Origin: Serilophus lunatus
Taxonomy: Eukaryota > Chordata > Aves > Passeriformes > Eurylaimidae
DNA length: 64,000 bases
Assembly (NCBI GenBank): GCA_013399895.1
Contig: VXBA01002618.1
Coordinates: forward strand, 731,540-795,539
Direction of reading: 5' to 3'
A model generated the notes under the pieces. It had not been told where the DNA came from. It worked only from the letters and a program-made list of their open reading frames with translations, and searched no databases. The number at the start of each line of letters is the position of its first letter. Within the stretch, counting starts at the first letter, position 1. This document shows positions 1 through 11,500 of the stretch, in pieces. Position numbers and translations under genes: made by a program.

Positions 1-1464
1 CCCCTTCAGAAATAACCTAATATGGCAACTAAGTGTTTCTAAACATAAGAAAGAGCCTCTGCACTCAACAGCAAGCCATGATAGAGGAACCTTGTTTTCA
101 AGGTTAAGGCTGGGAGGTTGTCCCTGCATGGCTGCTCAGAGTTGTGAACTGGGAAGACAGGAAGCACTTGATGCAGGAAGGGAGTGGTAACAGGTTGGAA
201 AATTACAATTTTTGCCCCTGAGGAGCAGCAGAAGGATTAAATGTCTGCAAAAGATACCTGATGTGTGTTGGGGGAGCAGCAGCACAATCACATGCCAGGA
301 AATGTGCTCTAAGGAATAAATTAACACTGATCAGGATGTGCTCTCTCCATCTCCCACACCTGTGGTCTATGCAATAGGTATGAAATGCTACATTAATTTA
401 CATTTGGAGATAAAAATTTCCACTTAAGAAAAGCTGGTGGATGCATCTCTTCAAACAAACATAGTGCTGAGGGGTGTTAGGGACAGTAAATCTGAAGTTC
501 AGACAGTGAAAATTGACATTTTTGTCCAGCTCTTGGAATGACTGTTAACAGCAAATTCATTCTTACAGCTTTATACTCACATCTGCTTGGGGAAATTAAT
601 TTACAGTGAATCCACTCCCCTCTTGCTTTATTTTGTGCAACATTACCACTTACACATGAGACAAGGATGCAAACCTCTAAGGAAAGTAGCTGAAAAAATA
701 TCACTTGAGATCAAGAAGATTTGGAGTATTTCTCTCGAGCCAAAACTTTTTAGTCCAGGCACAAGCTATCTACTTACTACCACCAATGAAACTTTTCTGC
801 AAGTAGAGGTTAAATAATCCAGCTCTTCTGAAAGGGAGTCCAAATTCTGGAACATGAGCCTGAAATGCGTGCCTATGTTCATGGAAAACACACATGCATG
901 AGAAACATTGAGAACCTGTTCTGCAAGAGCAGCAGCTTACAGTTTAACTGCTTTGGGAAAGATTTCTCTAAGCCTACATTAAGTCCTGAAAACAACACAT
1001 TTCATTAACAATTGCTGCAAATCACATGGATCTGGTACACATTATTCCTTTAATCTCTATGGAAACTAATTTTATTCTGTTGAATTTAGATGATTAAGTT
1101 TCTTTAAAAATATGACTCAAAAATGCAAGTGGGCACCTGCTAGGATTTTGCTGAGTGCCTGGGTGCTTAAATTCCCATTGAAATTTAGGCAGCTAGCTGC
1201 TTTTTCCAAATCCCATCAAAATACCTATCACCATCACTACAAACAAAAATACTTCTGATAAACCTGGTGCTTTGACCTTCTGCAGTCAAATAACAGAGCA
1301 GCAAAATGTTTTCCTTTTTGTTCTCTTCTGATCTGTCCTAAAATTACAGAGACCTACATATATAATTGTTTACAATCAATGATTTTCCTGTCCTTAAAGG
1401 CTTTTTTTAATGCATAGGAAGAGCTGATAGTGGCAATTTTCTAACTCCTACAGCTTAAAGTACA
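1..1464. other. Flank downstream of SESN3, no gene seen
   Basis: A/T-rich unique-looking DNA. Only short chance open frames; no splice-bounded similarity to a known protein. In mammals ENDOD1 lies beyond the 3' end of SESN3, but none of its coding sequence is recognisable here. Confidence 0.5.
1071..1076 (-). promoter_or_regulatory. Candidate polyadenylation signal AATAAA
   Basis: TTTATT on the plus strand gives AATAAA on the minus strand. It is the first canonical hexamer met after the SESN3 stop codon on that strand. A second candidate is at 627-632. Without transcript ends the choice is a guess. Confidence 0.3.
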
Positions 1465-2052
1465 TCCTTTTCAAGTGCTGGTCAAAGGAGGGGATTGTCC
1501 TGCTCTGCTCTACACTGGTGTGGCCTCGCCTTGAATACTGTCGCAGTTTTGGGTGCCACAAAATAAAAAAGATATAAAACCATCAGAGAGTGTCCAAAGG
1601 AGGGCAACAAAGATGGTGAAGGGCCTTGAGGGGAAGCCTTATGAGGAGTGTCTGGGGTCACTTGGTCTGTTCAGCCTGGAGGAGAGTAGATTGAGGGGAG
1701 ACCTCATTGCAGTGGCAACTTCCTTGTGAGGGGAAGAGGAGGGGCAGGCACTGATTTCTTACTCTCATGACCGCTAACCAGTGACAGGACCCGAGGGAAC
1801 AGCATGAAGCTGTGTTAAGGGAGGTTTAGGTTGCATATCAGGGAAAGATTCTTCACCCAGAGGGTGGTTGGGCACTGTGACAGGCTCCCCAGGGAAGTGG
1901 TCACAGCACCAAGCCTGACAGAGTTCAAGAATTGTTTGGACAATGCTCTCAGGCACATGATGTGACTCTTGGGGTGTCCTGCACAAGGCCAGGAGTTGGA
2001 CTTGATCCTGATGGGTCCCTTCCAACTCATCATATTCTATGATTCTATGATT
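1465..2052 (+). repeat. CR1 LINE, 3'-truncated copy with intact 3' terminus
   Basis: Typical CR1 3' portion in forward orientation: 'gtccaaaggagggcaacaa', 'ctgttcagcctggaggag', 'attcttcacccagagggtgg', 'cttccaactcatcatattct', ending in attctatgattctatgatt, the short tandem repeat that ends avian CR1 elements. The 5' end is truncated, as usual for CR1, and a short internal stretch near 1735-1760 looks rearranged. It lies antisense to SESN3 and carries only shifted fragments of open frame. Confidence 0.93.
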
Positions 2053-5000
2053 TTCATTTTAGTGAAGGCTTTAGGGCAAAGGATATATATTTCAATTCAA
2101 TCTTGATGAAAATACATCCTTCTACAGCTCACCAAAATTCTCACAGGATACCACAGCACTAGCTGTAGTAGTTATCTGCACAAACTGCACTCGAGATTAA
2201 AATTATTATTTCTGTTGGAAAAATTATTTCTGTTCTCATATGATGACACTTTTATGGACTTGTGACATTCATCTGTGGGTAGAGTGTTCTGGGAAATGCA
2301 AATGCTTTCTCCAATTGGCACCTTTTTCAATTCTCTTCATTACAAAAAAAAAACGGGAGCAATTTCAGCAAGGATGTACTATATCACAACACACATTTTG
2401 AAGTGAGTCTGCAATGATAAGAAGCTGTCCATGCTCAAAATCTCTGTTCCCTACTTACAGTGTTCCCTATGGTATCTGGTTAATTTGTACCTACCAAGCT
2501 TTCTCTTCAATAGACAGGAGGCTGTACTCTTTATGTTGGTCACAGCTAGGATTTTGTAGACTAACATTAATGCTGATAATTACCAATTCCAATAAAGGAA
2601 CACAGAGGGAGAGTATCTACACTTTTAATGATTACAGTACTTTTAAGAAAAATATTAATGAACGAAGTGTGAAGATTCACATTCATGAGTGCTTAAAAAT
2701 GCAAAAAAAATTCCAAGAACACTTCCACATTAAAATTTGGCACAGTGTGAACCCAAAGTGTCTGAAAAGTGTATGGTAGCACTGTCTGACTTTAAATACC
2801 TACTCTGAACAAACATCTATTAAAAAATCCAAATTTGAGTATAAAAACTAGGCTATAAATTGTTGCACTGTAAATGCAATACTTTGAAAGAAAATGCCAT
2901 GTGGAAAACATTTCCAGATGTTTCAAGTTTGCATTTAATAGTAAAAAAAAAAAAAAAAGAAAGTGAAATAGTGAACTAGTTGTACAAAGACATTTCCTGT
3001 GGTGGAATGTCTTGCAGGCCATACGTGACTGGATATGGCACTTTAAAAAAAAATCCTAAAACAATGGTTTACTACAAATTTTATGAAACAATCAATTTAT
3101 GATTTCTGTTATGTCAAATCTGCTCATGTACTTTGCTCAGAAGGCATTTGAGCTGACAAGTATATTTCATAAGGAAAGAAGTAAAGGCACTCATGTTTCC
3201 AAGCATAAAACTCAACCTACTCCAGGAGTGTTTGTAGTTCTGAAGAGAAATCAAGCCATCATATTAGTTACCCAACTCTAGTTTCACCTTCTTTCCAGAC
3301 CTCAACTGTGCTTCTTGAGAACTACTTGACTTTTCAAAACAAAGGAATTTAAACTAGTACTGAACAGTTCCCATCACTTGGAAAAAGCAAAAATATCGCA
3401 TGAAAATTTCTCTCAGCAGAACTGTTTTATGCAAAAGCCATCAAGTATGGCCACTACAATCACAAGAGGGAGGAAAAAGGATCATAACAACTTAGAAAGT
3501 TAATCTAAGTTCATACATATGAGCATCTCAGTACTTCTGAGAAGTATCTGCAGTTAGCTATACATGATAAATAAATCTGATGTTCTACCCGATGCTCTCT
3601 CCAGAAGACAGCCTGATGCTATCTGTTGGGTAGTTTTCTAAATAACCAATGTGACATTAAAAAAATAATTACTGGTTTCTTCCTCAAAAGGTTTTCACAT
3701 GCAGAGTCTGCAGTCTGAAAGTGCAGAAAAGTGTACAATCATTTAGCTTTCCAATCTGGAACAGATAGATAAAGCGGAAAAACCAACATGCAAAGTCACA
3801 GCAAGATTCATAAAAGGGAAGAAAAGAGAAAAACAACTTTAGTAGTGTACTGGTCCATGATTTTGAAAATAAAAAGTGTCAAAATATGACTAGTATTATT
3901 TTTTTAACTATTCTTCAATCATCAATAAAAAAAAAATCCTGTATTAACTTCTATTATCCAGCGGTACATTAAAAATGAACCTGTCCTGTTAGTTTTGAAT
4001 GTACGCCACAGAAATACAGGTCACCCTCCTCAAAAGAAATATGAAAAGTCCAAACCAATAGACAAAAGTTGAAGCAGTGACAGCTTGTGTTCTACTGGGT
4101 AAGTTTAAGCATCTCTTTAGGCACTTCACTGGTTCATTAAATGCAATACAAAATAAAGCTATCAATATCAACATTTTGTGCTCTTAAAAATCAGTCAAAA
4201 GCAACAGAAAACAGCACAAAAGTGTGACATTTTTGGCAGCTTATTTGTTCCCTTCCCCAATATTACTAGTTGTCCAAAAATGCTTTGTTTTGGGGATGCT
4301 TTGGCATCTCAGTATCAGGTTGTCTTAAGCCGTAAAAGCTAAAACAAAACTGCTAGGCCTCAGACAATAAAGAAATTTGGTTTTAAAATTTCTTTATGGC
4401 TATATAAGAAGGACACTTTAGCAGTGGCATGTCAGGGAAAAAAAGCTTGCTTTGTTTTTAAATATTGCACTTTTCTTTTGTTCACTCACACTAATGCATA
4501 GAAACTTTTAAAACTTTGAATATTACAATTTCATGCTATGAAAAAGTTAAGGGAAGTAAATTTCTATACATCCAATAGGAAAGAACAGATATGCTAGCCT
4601 TCCTTTACCTTCCTTAGTTAAAACATTGATAAAGAAGAGAGTGCAAAAAACCCCACAACCCTATTTTTGGTCAGCTTGCGTATTCATTTTATAGGTGCCA
4701 ACTAAACAAATTGCAACGTGTGATGAGCATGGATATTGTCAGGACAACTGAGGGTGACTGTCAGTAAAACAAGGTTATGCATGATTGAAACACAGTAAGT
4801 GTGACTGAAATGGCAAATTGTGAGGCCTCTTCTCTTGGGAAGGGGCATGGCAAAGCAGATGAATTTCGCACTTCAGTAGCATGCTGTAGGATTTATCAAG
4901 GTTAATTTCACATTAAAGTGTGCTCAATGTTTGCATCTACGTCTTGCATCACCTCCAATTGCTGTAGTAAGACAGTGACTGGCAGCAGCCTCCGGGAGAC

Positions 5001-5486
5001 ACAGAAGAATCCAGTGGGCAATCCAATGCAACACAGCCCGCGTGTCTCTGTCACGAGCCACGACATAGTGGTGGTACATTCTCAGGACAGGCAGAACTGA
5101 TCTTCTGCTGGACTCCACTAATCTGAAAAATGATTGCTTGGAAAAAGAAGTCTCTAAGCACTTCGCTCCAGTGCTTAAAGAACAAAGCGCTAGGATTGGA
5201 TATAATAAAAACAGTTTCAGGATCCTGACCACTGCGCGGAAATCCAGCCGGAAACAATGCAGAGTAGTGCTCCTCAGTGTTACTCTTGTTATCATTAGTA
5301 ATGTTAAGCATCAAGAAAATAAAACACGTCATTGCACATTACAGCCGCCAAGAAGCACGGCTAAACTTTGACACTAGAGAATTGGATAACCTGATGCTAC
5401 ATCACAAACAGCTTCTGGGGTGTATCTATTTCGAAAGGTCTTTACATACTCAGTAAAAGCTCCTTTGCTCCTGCCCAGCGAACGCT

Positions 5487-5573
5487 TCAGGTTAAGTGAC
5501 GAGTTATGGCACGGAGGGCGTACAGAAGTTCGGCTTGCATCCGAGCTTCCATTAGAAGCAGATTGACATGAAC
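5487..5573 (-). CDS. SESN3: SESN3 exon 10, C-terminus and stop
   Basis: 87 bases: 28 codons and TGA (complement of 5487-5489). It encodes VHVNLLLMEARMQAELLYAL then RAITRHLT, the invariant C-terminal helix of sestrins; SESN3 ends in His-Leu-Thr, whereas SESN1 and SESN2 end in Tyr-Met-Thr. The acceptor is TTTTTAACAG. The 3'UTR begins at 5486 and runs leftwards. There is no nearby polyadenylation signal, which suggests a long 3'UTR. Confidence 0.97.
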   Translation of the reverse strand, partial: VHVNLLLMEARMQAELLYALRAITRHLT

Positions 5574-8500
5574 CTGTTAAAAATTAAATCGGCCATTTAG
5601 CTCACCTCTGAATGCAACATTGTTTATTCATTTCGGCTAAAATTTCCTACCTTTAGTAAAGTATTGCTGCAAGAAAACTATGTCCTTTCTCCCTGTACCC
5701 TCCTGCAGGATTACAGTTCCTCTTGAGACAGCTGTGTAGCTATAGTTTGGCAATATGGACAACATCCCAAGACTGCAGGGAACTAGCCTCGACTGCTGCT
5801 TTAAACAATCTTCCATCTGAGAAGTCTCAATAAAAACTTTTTTTTTTTTTTTTCTAATGGCTTTAGTTCTTTCTGAAGCATATTTTGTTTTCTTTACTAC
5901 CACCTGTGACCATTATGTAGGAGCACAGATTAAGGAACAGTTTCCAAGCCAGATAGGCTCACAGGCACACAAGCACAGAACCCTTGTCAGAAAGCATTCC
6001 ATATGGATATTTAAAGGCATGTTGACATTTTTATTGCTGAAAAACACCACAAAGATTAAATATATATGTATATGAATTTAACTATTTTTGATCTCTAAAT
6101 CCCGAGTACTGGCATAGTTCACCACTTCTGCATTCCCAAGTTTATCTACTTTCCTTTTACAGTTGTCCATCCAATTTTATGGAGAAGCCACTCAAATTAA
6201 TAATAAAAAATAACCGTATTTCCAATACACTCAGAAGTATTTTTGTAAAATTGGTATCTAACACTCAACAAAATTAATCTCACTTGGATTTCTCTGATTT
6301 AATACAGTTCATTTGACAGTTACTGCCCTCTTTAGGTGTCCCTGTATTTTCATTTTTAAACAGCACAGGGGTCTCTGTGAAGCCCCCTTGGCTCTGAAAT
6401 ATGTACCTTCTCCGAGTGCTTGAACTGACGCCAGTAACTATCGTACATCCGCTTGGTAGTTCTCTCTGGGTAGCAGGTCACTGTCTTTATGTAAACCTTC
6501 AGGCTGCGTTCAAGTAGCTGATTAACTTCTCCATAATCATAGTCATCATACCTAAAGATAATGCACGCAACCAGTCAGTTTGATGTAAGTCTTTAAAAGC
6601 CTTGTCTTTTGCAGCACTCTGTCCTTAAGCCTGGGAATTGGAGCATTTATTCCACATGACAGAAACCACCTACAAACATCTGAAAGGCTCACTAGGATCA
6701 TAGGTTTGTTGAAGTTGGAAATGACCTTTAAGATTGTCAAGTCCAACCATGTTCACCACTGAACCATGTCCTCAAGTGCCATATCCAATTTTTTTTGTGG
6801 TTTTTTTGAACACTTCCAGGGATGATAACTCCACCACTTCCCTCGGTAGTCTGTTCCAATACTTTACAACCCTTTCCATGAAGAATTTTTCTCTAATATC
6901 CAATCTAAACCTTCCGTGGTGCAACTTGAACCATTTGCTCTCATCCTATCTCTTGTTATCTGGGAGAAGAGACTGACCCACACCTGTTTACAACCTCCTT
7001 TCAGATAGTTGTTGAGAGCAAGAAGGTCCCCCTTGAGCCTCCAGACTGAACACCTCCAGCTCCCTCAGCCACTCCTCACAGGACTTGTTCTCCAGACCCT
7101 TTCCCAGCTCCGTTGTCCTTCTCTGGACACACTCCAGCACCTCAATGTCTTTCTTGTAGTGAGGGACCCAAAACTGAACACAGGATTTGAGGTGCAGCCT
7201 CACCAGTGAAGAGAACAGGTGGACAATCACTGCCCTGGTCCTGCTGCCACACTATTGCTGATACAGGCCAGGAGGCCATTGGCCTTCTTTGCCACCTGGG
7301 CACACTGCTGGCTCGTGTTCAGCTGCTGTTGACCAGCACCCCCAGGTCCTTTCTCACCAGGCAGCTTTCCATCCCCTCTTTCCCCAGCCTGTAGCACTGC
7401 CTGGGGTTGTTGTGACCCAAGTGCAGGACCCAGTATTTGGCCTTGTTGAACCTCATACAACTGGCTTTGGCCCATCAATCCAGCCTGTCCAGATCCTTCT
7501 GCAGAGCCTTCCTCCTCTCCAGCGGATCAACACTTCTACTCAACTTGGTGTTGTTTGTCAACCTGCTCTGGGATGTTGTCTTTCTTGAACAAAGGATACA
7601 GACTGGCTTCAGAGAAGACATTTCTGTTATCATTTCTATCCTGATTTATAACTGTTTTCTGCACTGGAAAGAAAAGTTATATTGACATGCCAGCAAGACC
7701 CCTATAACTTCCAGAACAAGGTATTGCCTTCACTTTAAATACCCAGAGTCCAAAATCATGCTTTTCACATGGTTCATTTGTCTGTTTACATAGCTTTAAA
7801 ATGTGCACCTAAGCCAGGGGATTTCTGTCCATACCTGATTCCATACATACAGTGGACATAGTTAAATAAAGCTCTTCTTAACGTAGTTGTATCAACATCT
7901 TCATGTGTTGCCATAGTGTTGTACGTGAGGTTATATACCATCCGAAACTTCTCGTCCAGAAGATGCCCAATATCAGAATAAAGCCTGTTTACAAGGGAAA
8001 AGCCATGATTTTCCCAAGTATAGTCCTGCAGGAAAAGAACGAAATACATAAATGTACAAATGAAATGAACTCCCTACCTGATCCTGTCTATGACTCAACA
8101 GTTTTTGTTGTCTGATATAACTTTAGAACTTTATTCTTTTCCAAAAATTTGCATTTTGACTTCCTTATCGACATCACCTGTGCTATTCCCTCAGACTCCT
8201 TGGCAATGCCATCCCACCTCCGGGTGGATATCATTAGCCTACAGTAGAAAAAGCCTCAAGCTTCTCCTGAAGTGCTGAGGGAATTTTCTTCCACTTTGCC
8301 ACTCTGACTGCTGTAATTCTACAGGAGATTGGCCTGCAAGTTTAAAAACTTGTTTCTGTTGGAGCCTTTGATGCTTAGCTCTGAGCAGAGATGGAGTATT
8401 TACTTCCAGACAATCATTGGGTAAAGCACTGAACTGTTCCTGGAAAAACTGATAAAATCCAGGCTACTTTGGTCTTATACAAGCTGGACTGCAAGGGTAA

Positions 8501-11500
8501 AAGCCTGCCTGCTCCTATCAGGAATGGGAAATCTTTGCAGAGTGCACGGCAGCAGCAGAGAACTGCTCTGCTTCAGAGCAGCGTGCAACCACACTCCACA
8601 CTGCGGTCGCACAGAACATGTTAGTTTGGCCACATCCTTGGCAAGTGCTCAATCATTCAATCCCGATGGCAACTTTGATCCATACTAACAATGAAAATAC
8701 AAAAAAAAAAAAGCAGCCCAATTTTAAACACATTCTGTCGTGTATAGAATACCTTTTTCTATTGCTAAATTTAAACATGCAGAGATAAAGGCTCTTGTTT
8801 TGATAAGATTTATTGCAGGAGTTTGGGATACTACTGCAATTTAAATACCATTAATAGCAGAACATTTGAGAGATGAGAAGGACATAATAAATTATCAAGG
8901 TGACTCCTGTGAATGTAGGTCAGAAGCTGTTTTGTTTATTTAAGAGCAGAGATATTTTAGCTCAAATTTCAACTTCTGTGAAGATTTTTTTCCAAGAGAG
9001 ACTGCTGCTCCTAAAGTAGTTAAGCAGAATGTTTGATTTAGAGGCACCGACTTTGCCTTATGCATTTTGGCAGTAACAACCTAATTCAGGCTCATATAAA
9101 GACCACAGAGTAAATCATTCAGATCAGCAAAGACTGCTATATAGCTAAATACATTTCCTGAGAGTGATTGTGTATTTTTTGTGTCACAGTCTTAGATTCA
9201 TCTTCTGACCATGAAGTTTTTTTGCACTCACTGTTGTTTTAATTGAAGTTTCTGATTTGGTTTAAAGTTTCATCCGTTGCTTTCAGTTTAATACTAGACT
9301 GCTTATTAATGTACTCTATAAGACAGAAAAGAATGACCCAGAATGTCCCTCATGGTGTATATATTTTGAAGGTCAGGATTCTGGTCACAGAAAAAGATAC
9401 CAATATATAAGACAATGTGCAGGTAAAATGTATATGCTGTTCTTTCAACAGCTCTGAAAAAAATGTATTAAAATATAGCAAAAACTCCAGTAATCATTTT
9501 TAGGAACTCCTTTTCTTCCCCAACATTCAAACTCCATTGATTTGGTGCACATATGAGAACAATACTCACCAAATAGCTCTCGCAGACCTATATGCATCCA
9601 GGTATTGATAACCACTGGACAGAGAATACTTAATAAAATGACAGCAATAAAGAGTTCCTCCAGTGGATTTTTTTTCTACAACATCTGGAGGGATGGGAAA
9701 GAATTTTTTTCTTTTCTACCTTTCACTTTTATTCCAGATGTAGCAATAGGCTTTACAGTTTTTAAACATTAATACTGGCAATAACTGAAGTGAAGCCAAG
9801 TATTACCTTGTCTGAGATTTACAAATAGTAAGACTCCATCTTAGAGGGATTTATGGAAGACTGTGAGTCATTTAATAGACCAGCACAAGAAAAGGACCAT
9901 GCAAAAAACGTGCCCCACTACAGCCACTTCATGCTACTTTCCCTGTAGCGAGATTTGCAAACATCCTTTGAGTGAATGTGCTTTAAAGAGATGGTACCTG
10001 AGCTCTGAATGTTGGCAGATGGTCTTCTCCTCGCCTTGCAAAGTCTTTGTACCCAAACCCAGGATCTTCAATATAACGGGAGACATCTGTAGAAACTATT
10101 TCATCATCAAATGCTGTGAATAAAACAGCAAAATGCTTTGCTTTAGGCAAGCACTGCCTTCCAAATACCACTCTAAGACAGGACTAGAGGACAATTTTAG
10201 AATTTGTGCAGAGGAGAAGAGTGGTGCAAAGTAAAGAAACATTTCAATCCTAATCCTAATCTGCTTGTATGGGATCCATTGCTTTCATCGAGCCCACTAA
10301 ATGTCATCCTGTACCAGATATCTAACATACTTCTACAAAAGAGGAAGAGATGGGCCAGAGGTCTGCTGTTCCTCTGTTTATGTCTAAGGGGAGCTACGTA
10401 TCTTAATTCAGGAAGATGAATCCTATTAGTAAAGTCATTGTTCTAGGATAAGAGACAGAAAAATGTACCCTTGACAACAGGATTGCTACACTGAGCAGGT
10501 ATGGCGTCTGGAATTACACCAGCTCTGTTCCATAAGCCACAGCATGAGCAACCAGGGAGCAATGCTACACTCCATTTGTAAATATCAGCTGAAGATTATA
10601 CGAAAGCAAAGAGCTCTACAGTACATCATCAGGGTGAAATTCTGCCAGAAGCTCTAGTAACTAAGCATCTTCAAAGAGCTCCAAAACGTATCACTAAGCA
10701 AGTGCAGGTTCTCTATCAGGAGTCAGTCTTTCTCTCCCGAATAAACAGGTGGCTTGATTGTGTAACTGCCTCTGCCAAAGTTGACTACTTTATAGCTGAC
10801 TGCATTTGACCTTGATGTTAAAACTGACAGAACAGTTGCCATATGTCCACTGTTAGCACCTTGAAAAGTCAGTTAATCTAAGAATTGCAGAAGTGCTTTA
10901 TCTCCTCTTTGCCTCATTAAACAATCAAAACATAACTTCGTAGGAAGAAGCTTGCACAACATCTGCTACAGTAAATTCCCAGCAAAGAATAAAACCACCT
11001 GTATACATACACTCTCCTGACAAGCAGTGAATTTCATGAAAGGGTAAGGGCCCAACACACACAGACTCCTCAACTCAAAACAGCAAAAGGCAGAGGAACG
11101 TCAACAAAACTATCAGCAACCTCATCCAAAAAAACCCTTCTGTCCTCTTCCTTATATACCTGAAGTTGCTGAGAATCATGGAAGTCCTAATTTGATAATG
11201 AAACTGCAATGGCTGTCTGTTTATCTGCACTACCGATACTGCCTGGCCAAAGGGAAACAGAGCAAGAATATACAATGCCCATTTCTAAAAACCCAGCCAT
11301 GATGTAGCTGGACATATCTTCTTTTAGAGATTTTGCATGTCCCTAGAGATCCACAAAAAAAACATCTCTCTGCTGATCTGCAATACATTCTTCCTCTCTT
11401 TTGCATAAATATTCTGATACCTTCATACACGTTTGGTCTGAAGCTACGGAGATCTAAGTTCACTAAGAACAGTGTAGTAAAATGTGAAGCATTTTATGGG

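Larger units (their letters stand above)
1071..5486 (-). other. SESN3: Probable SESN3 3'UTR (3' end uncertain)
   Basis: The minus strand after the TGA at 5487 is A/T-rich, without recognisable exons. In this stretch the first canonical AATAAA on the minus strand is the complement of 1071-1076; the next is at 627-632. ATTAAA variants occur as complements near 2934, 2622 and 1408. Long 3'UTRs are usual for SESN3 in other vertebrates, so this is plausible, but the true end is inference. If the UTR reaches 1071 it contains an antisense CR1 (1465-2052). Small open frames here, such as 4924-5295 and 2414-2779, show no family resemblance. Confidence 0.4.

Noticed and set aside
4924..5295. 123-codon minus-strand frame just after the SESN3 stop
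   Set aside because: Lies in the probable 3'UTR, resembles no sestrin isoform or other family, and overlaps other open frames.
6734..7685. Cluster of short open frames on both strands
   Set aside because: They fall in the CR1 fragment and its antisense, not in host genes.
9998..10171. Reading exon 7 as starting further upstream at an ATG in the open frame
   Set aside because: The upstream residues do not resemble any sestrin, and TTTTATTCACAG gives a perfect in-frame join with exon 6.
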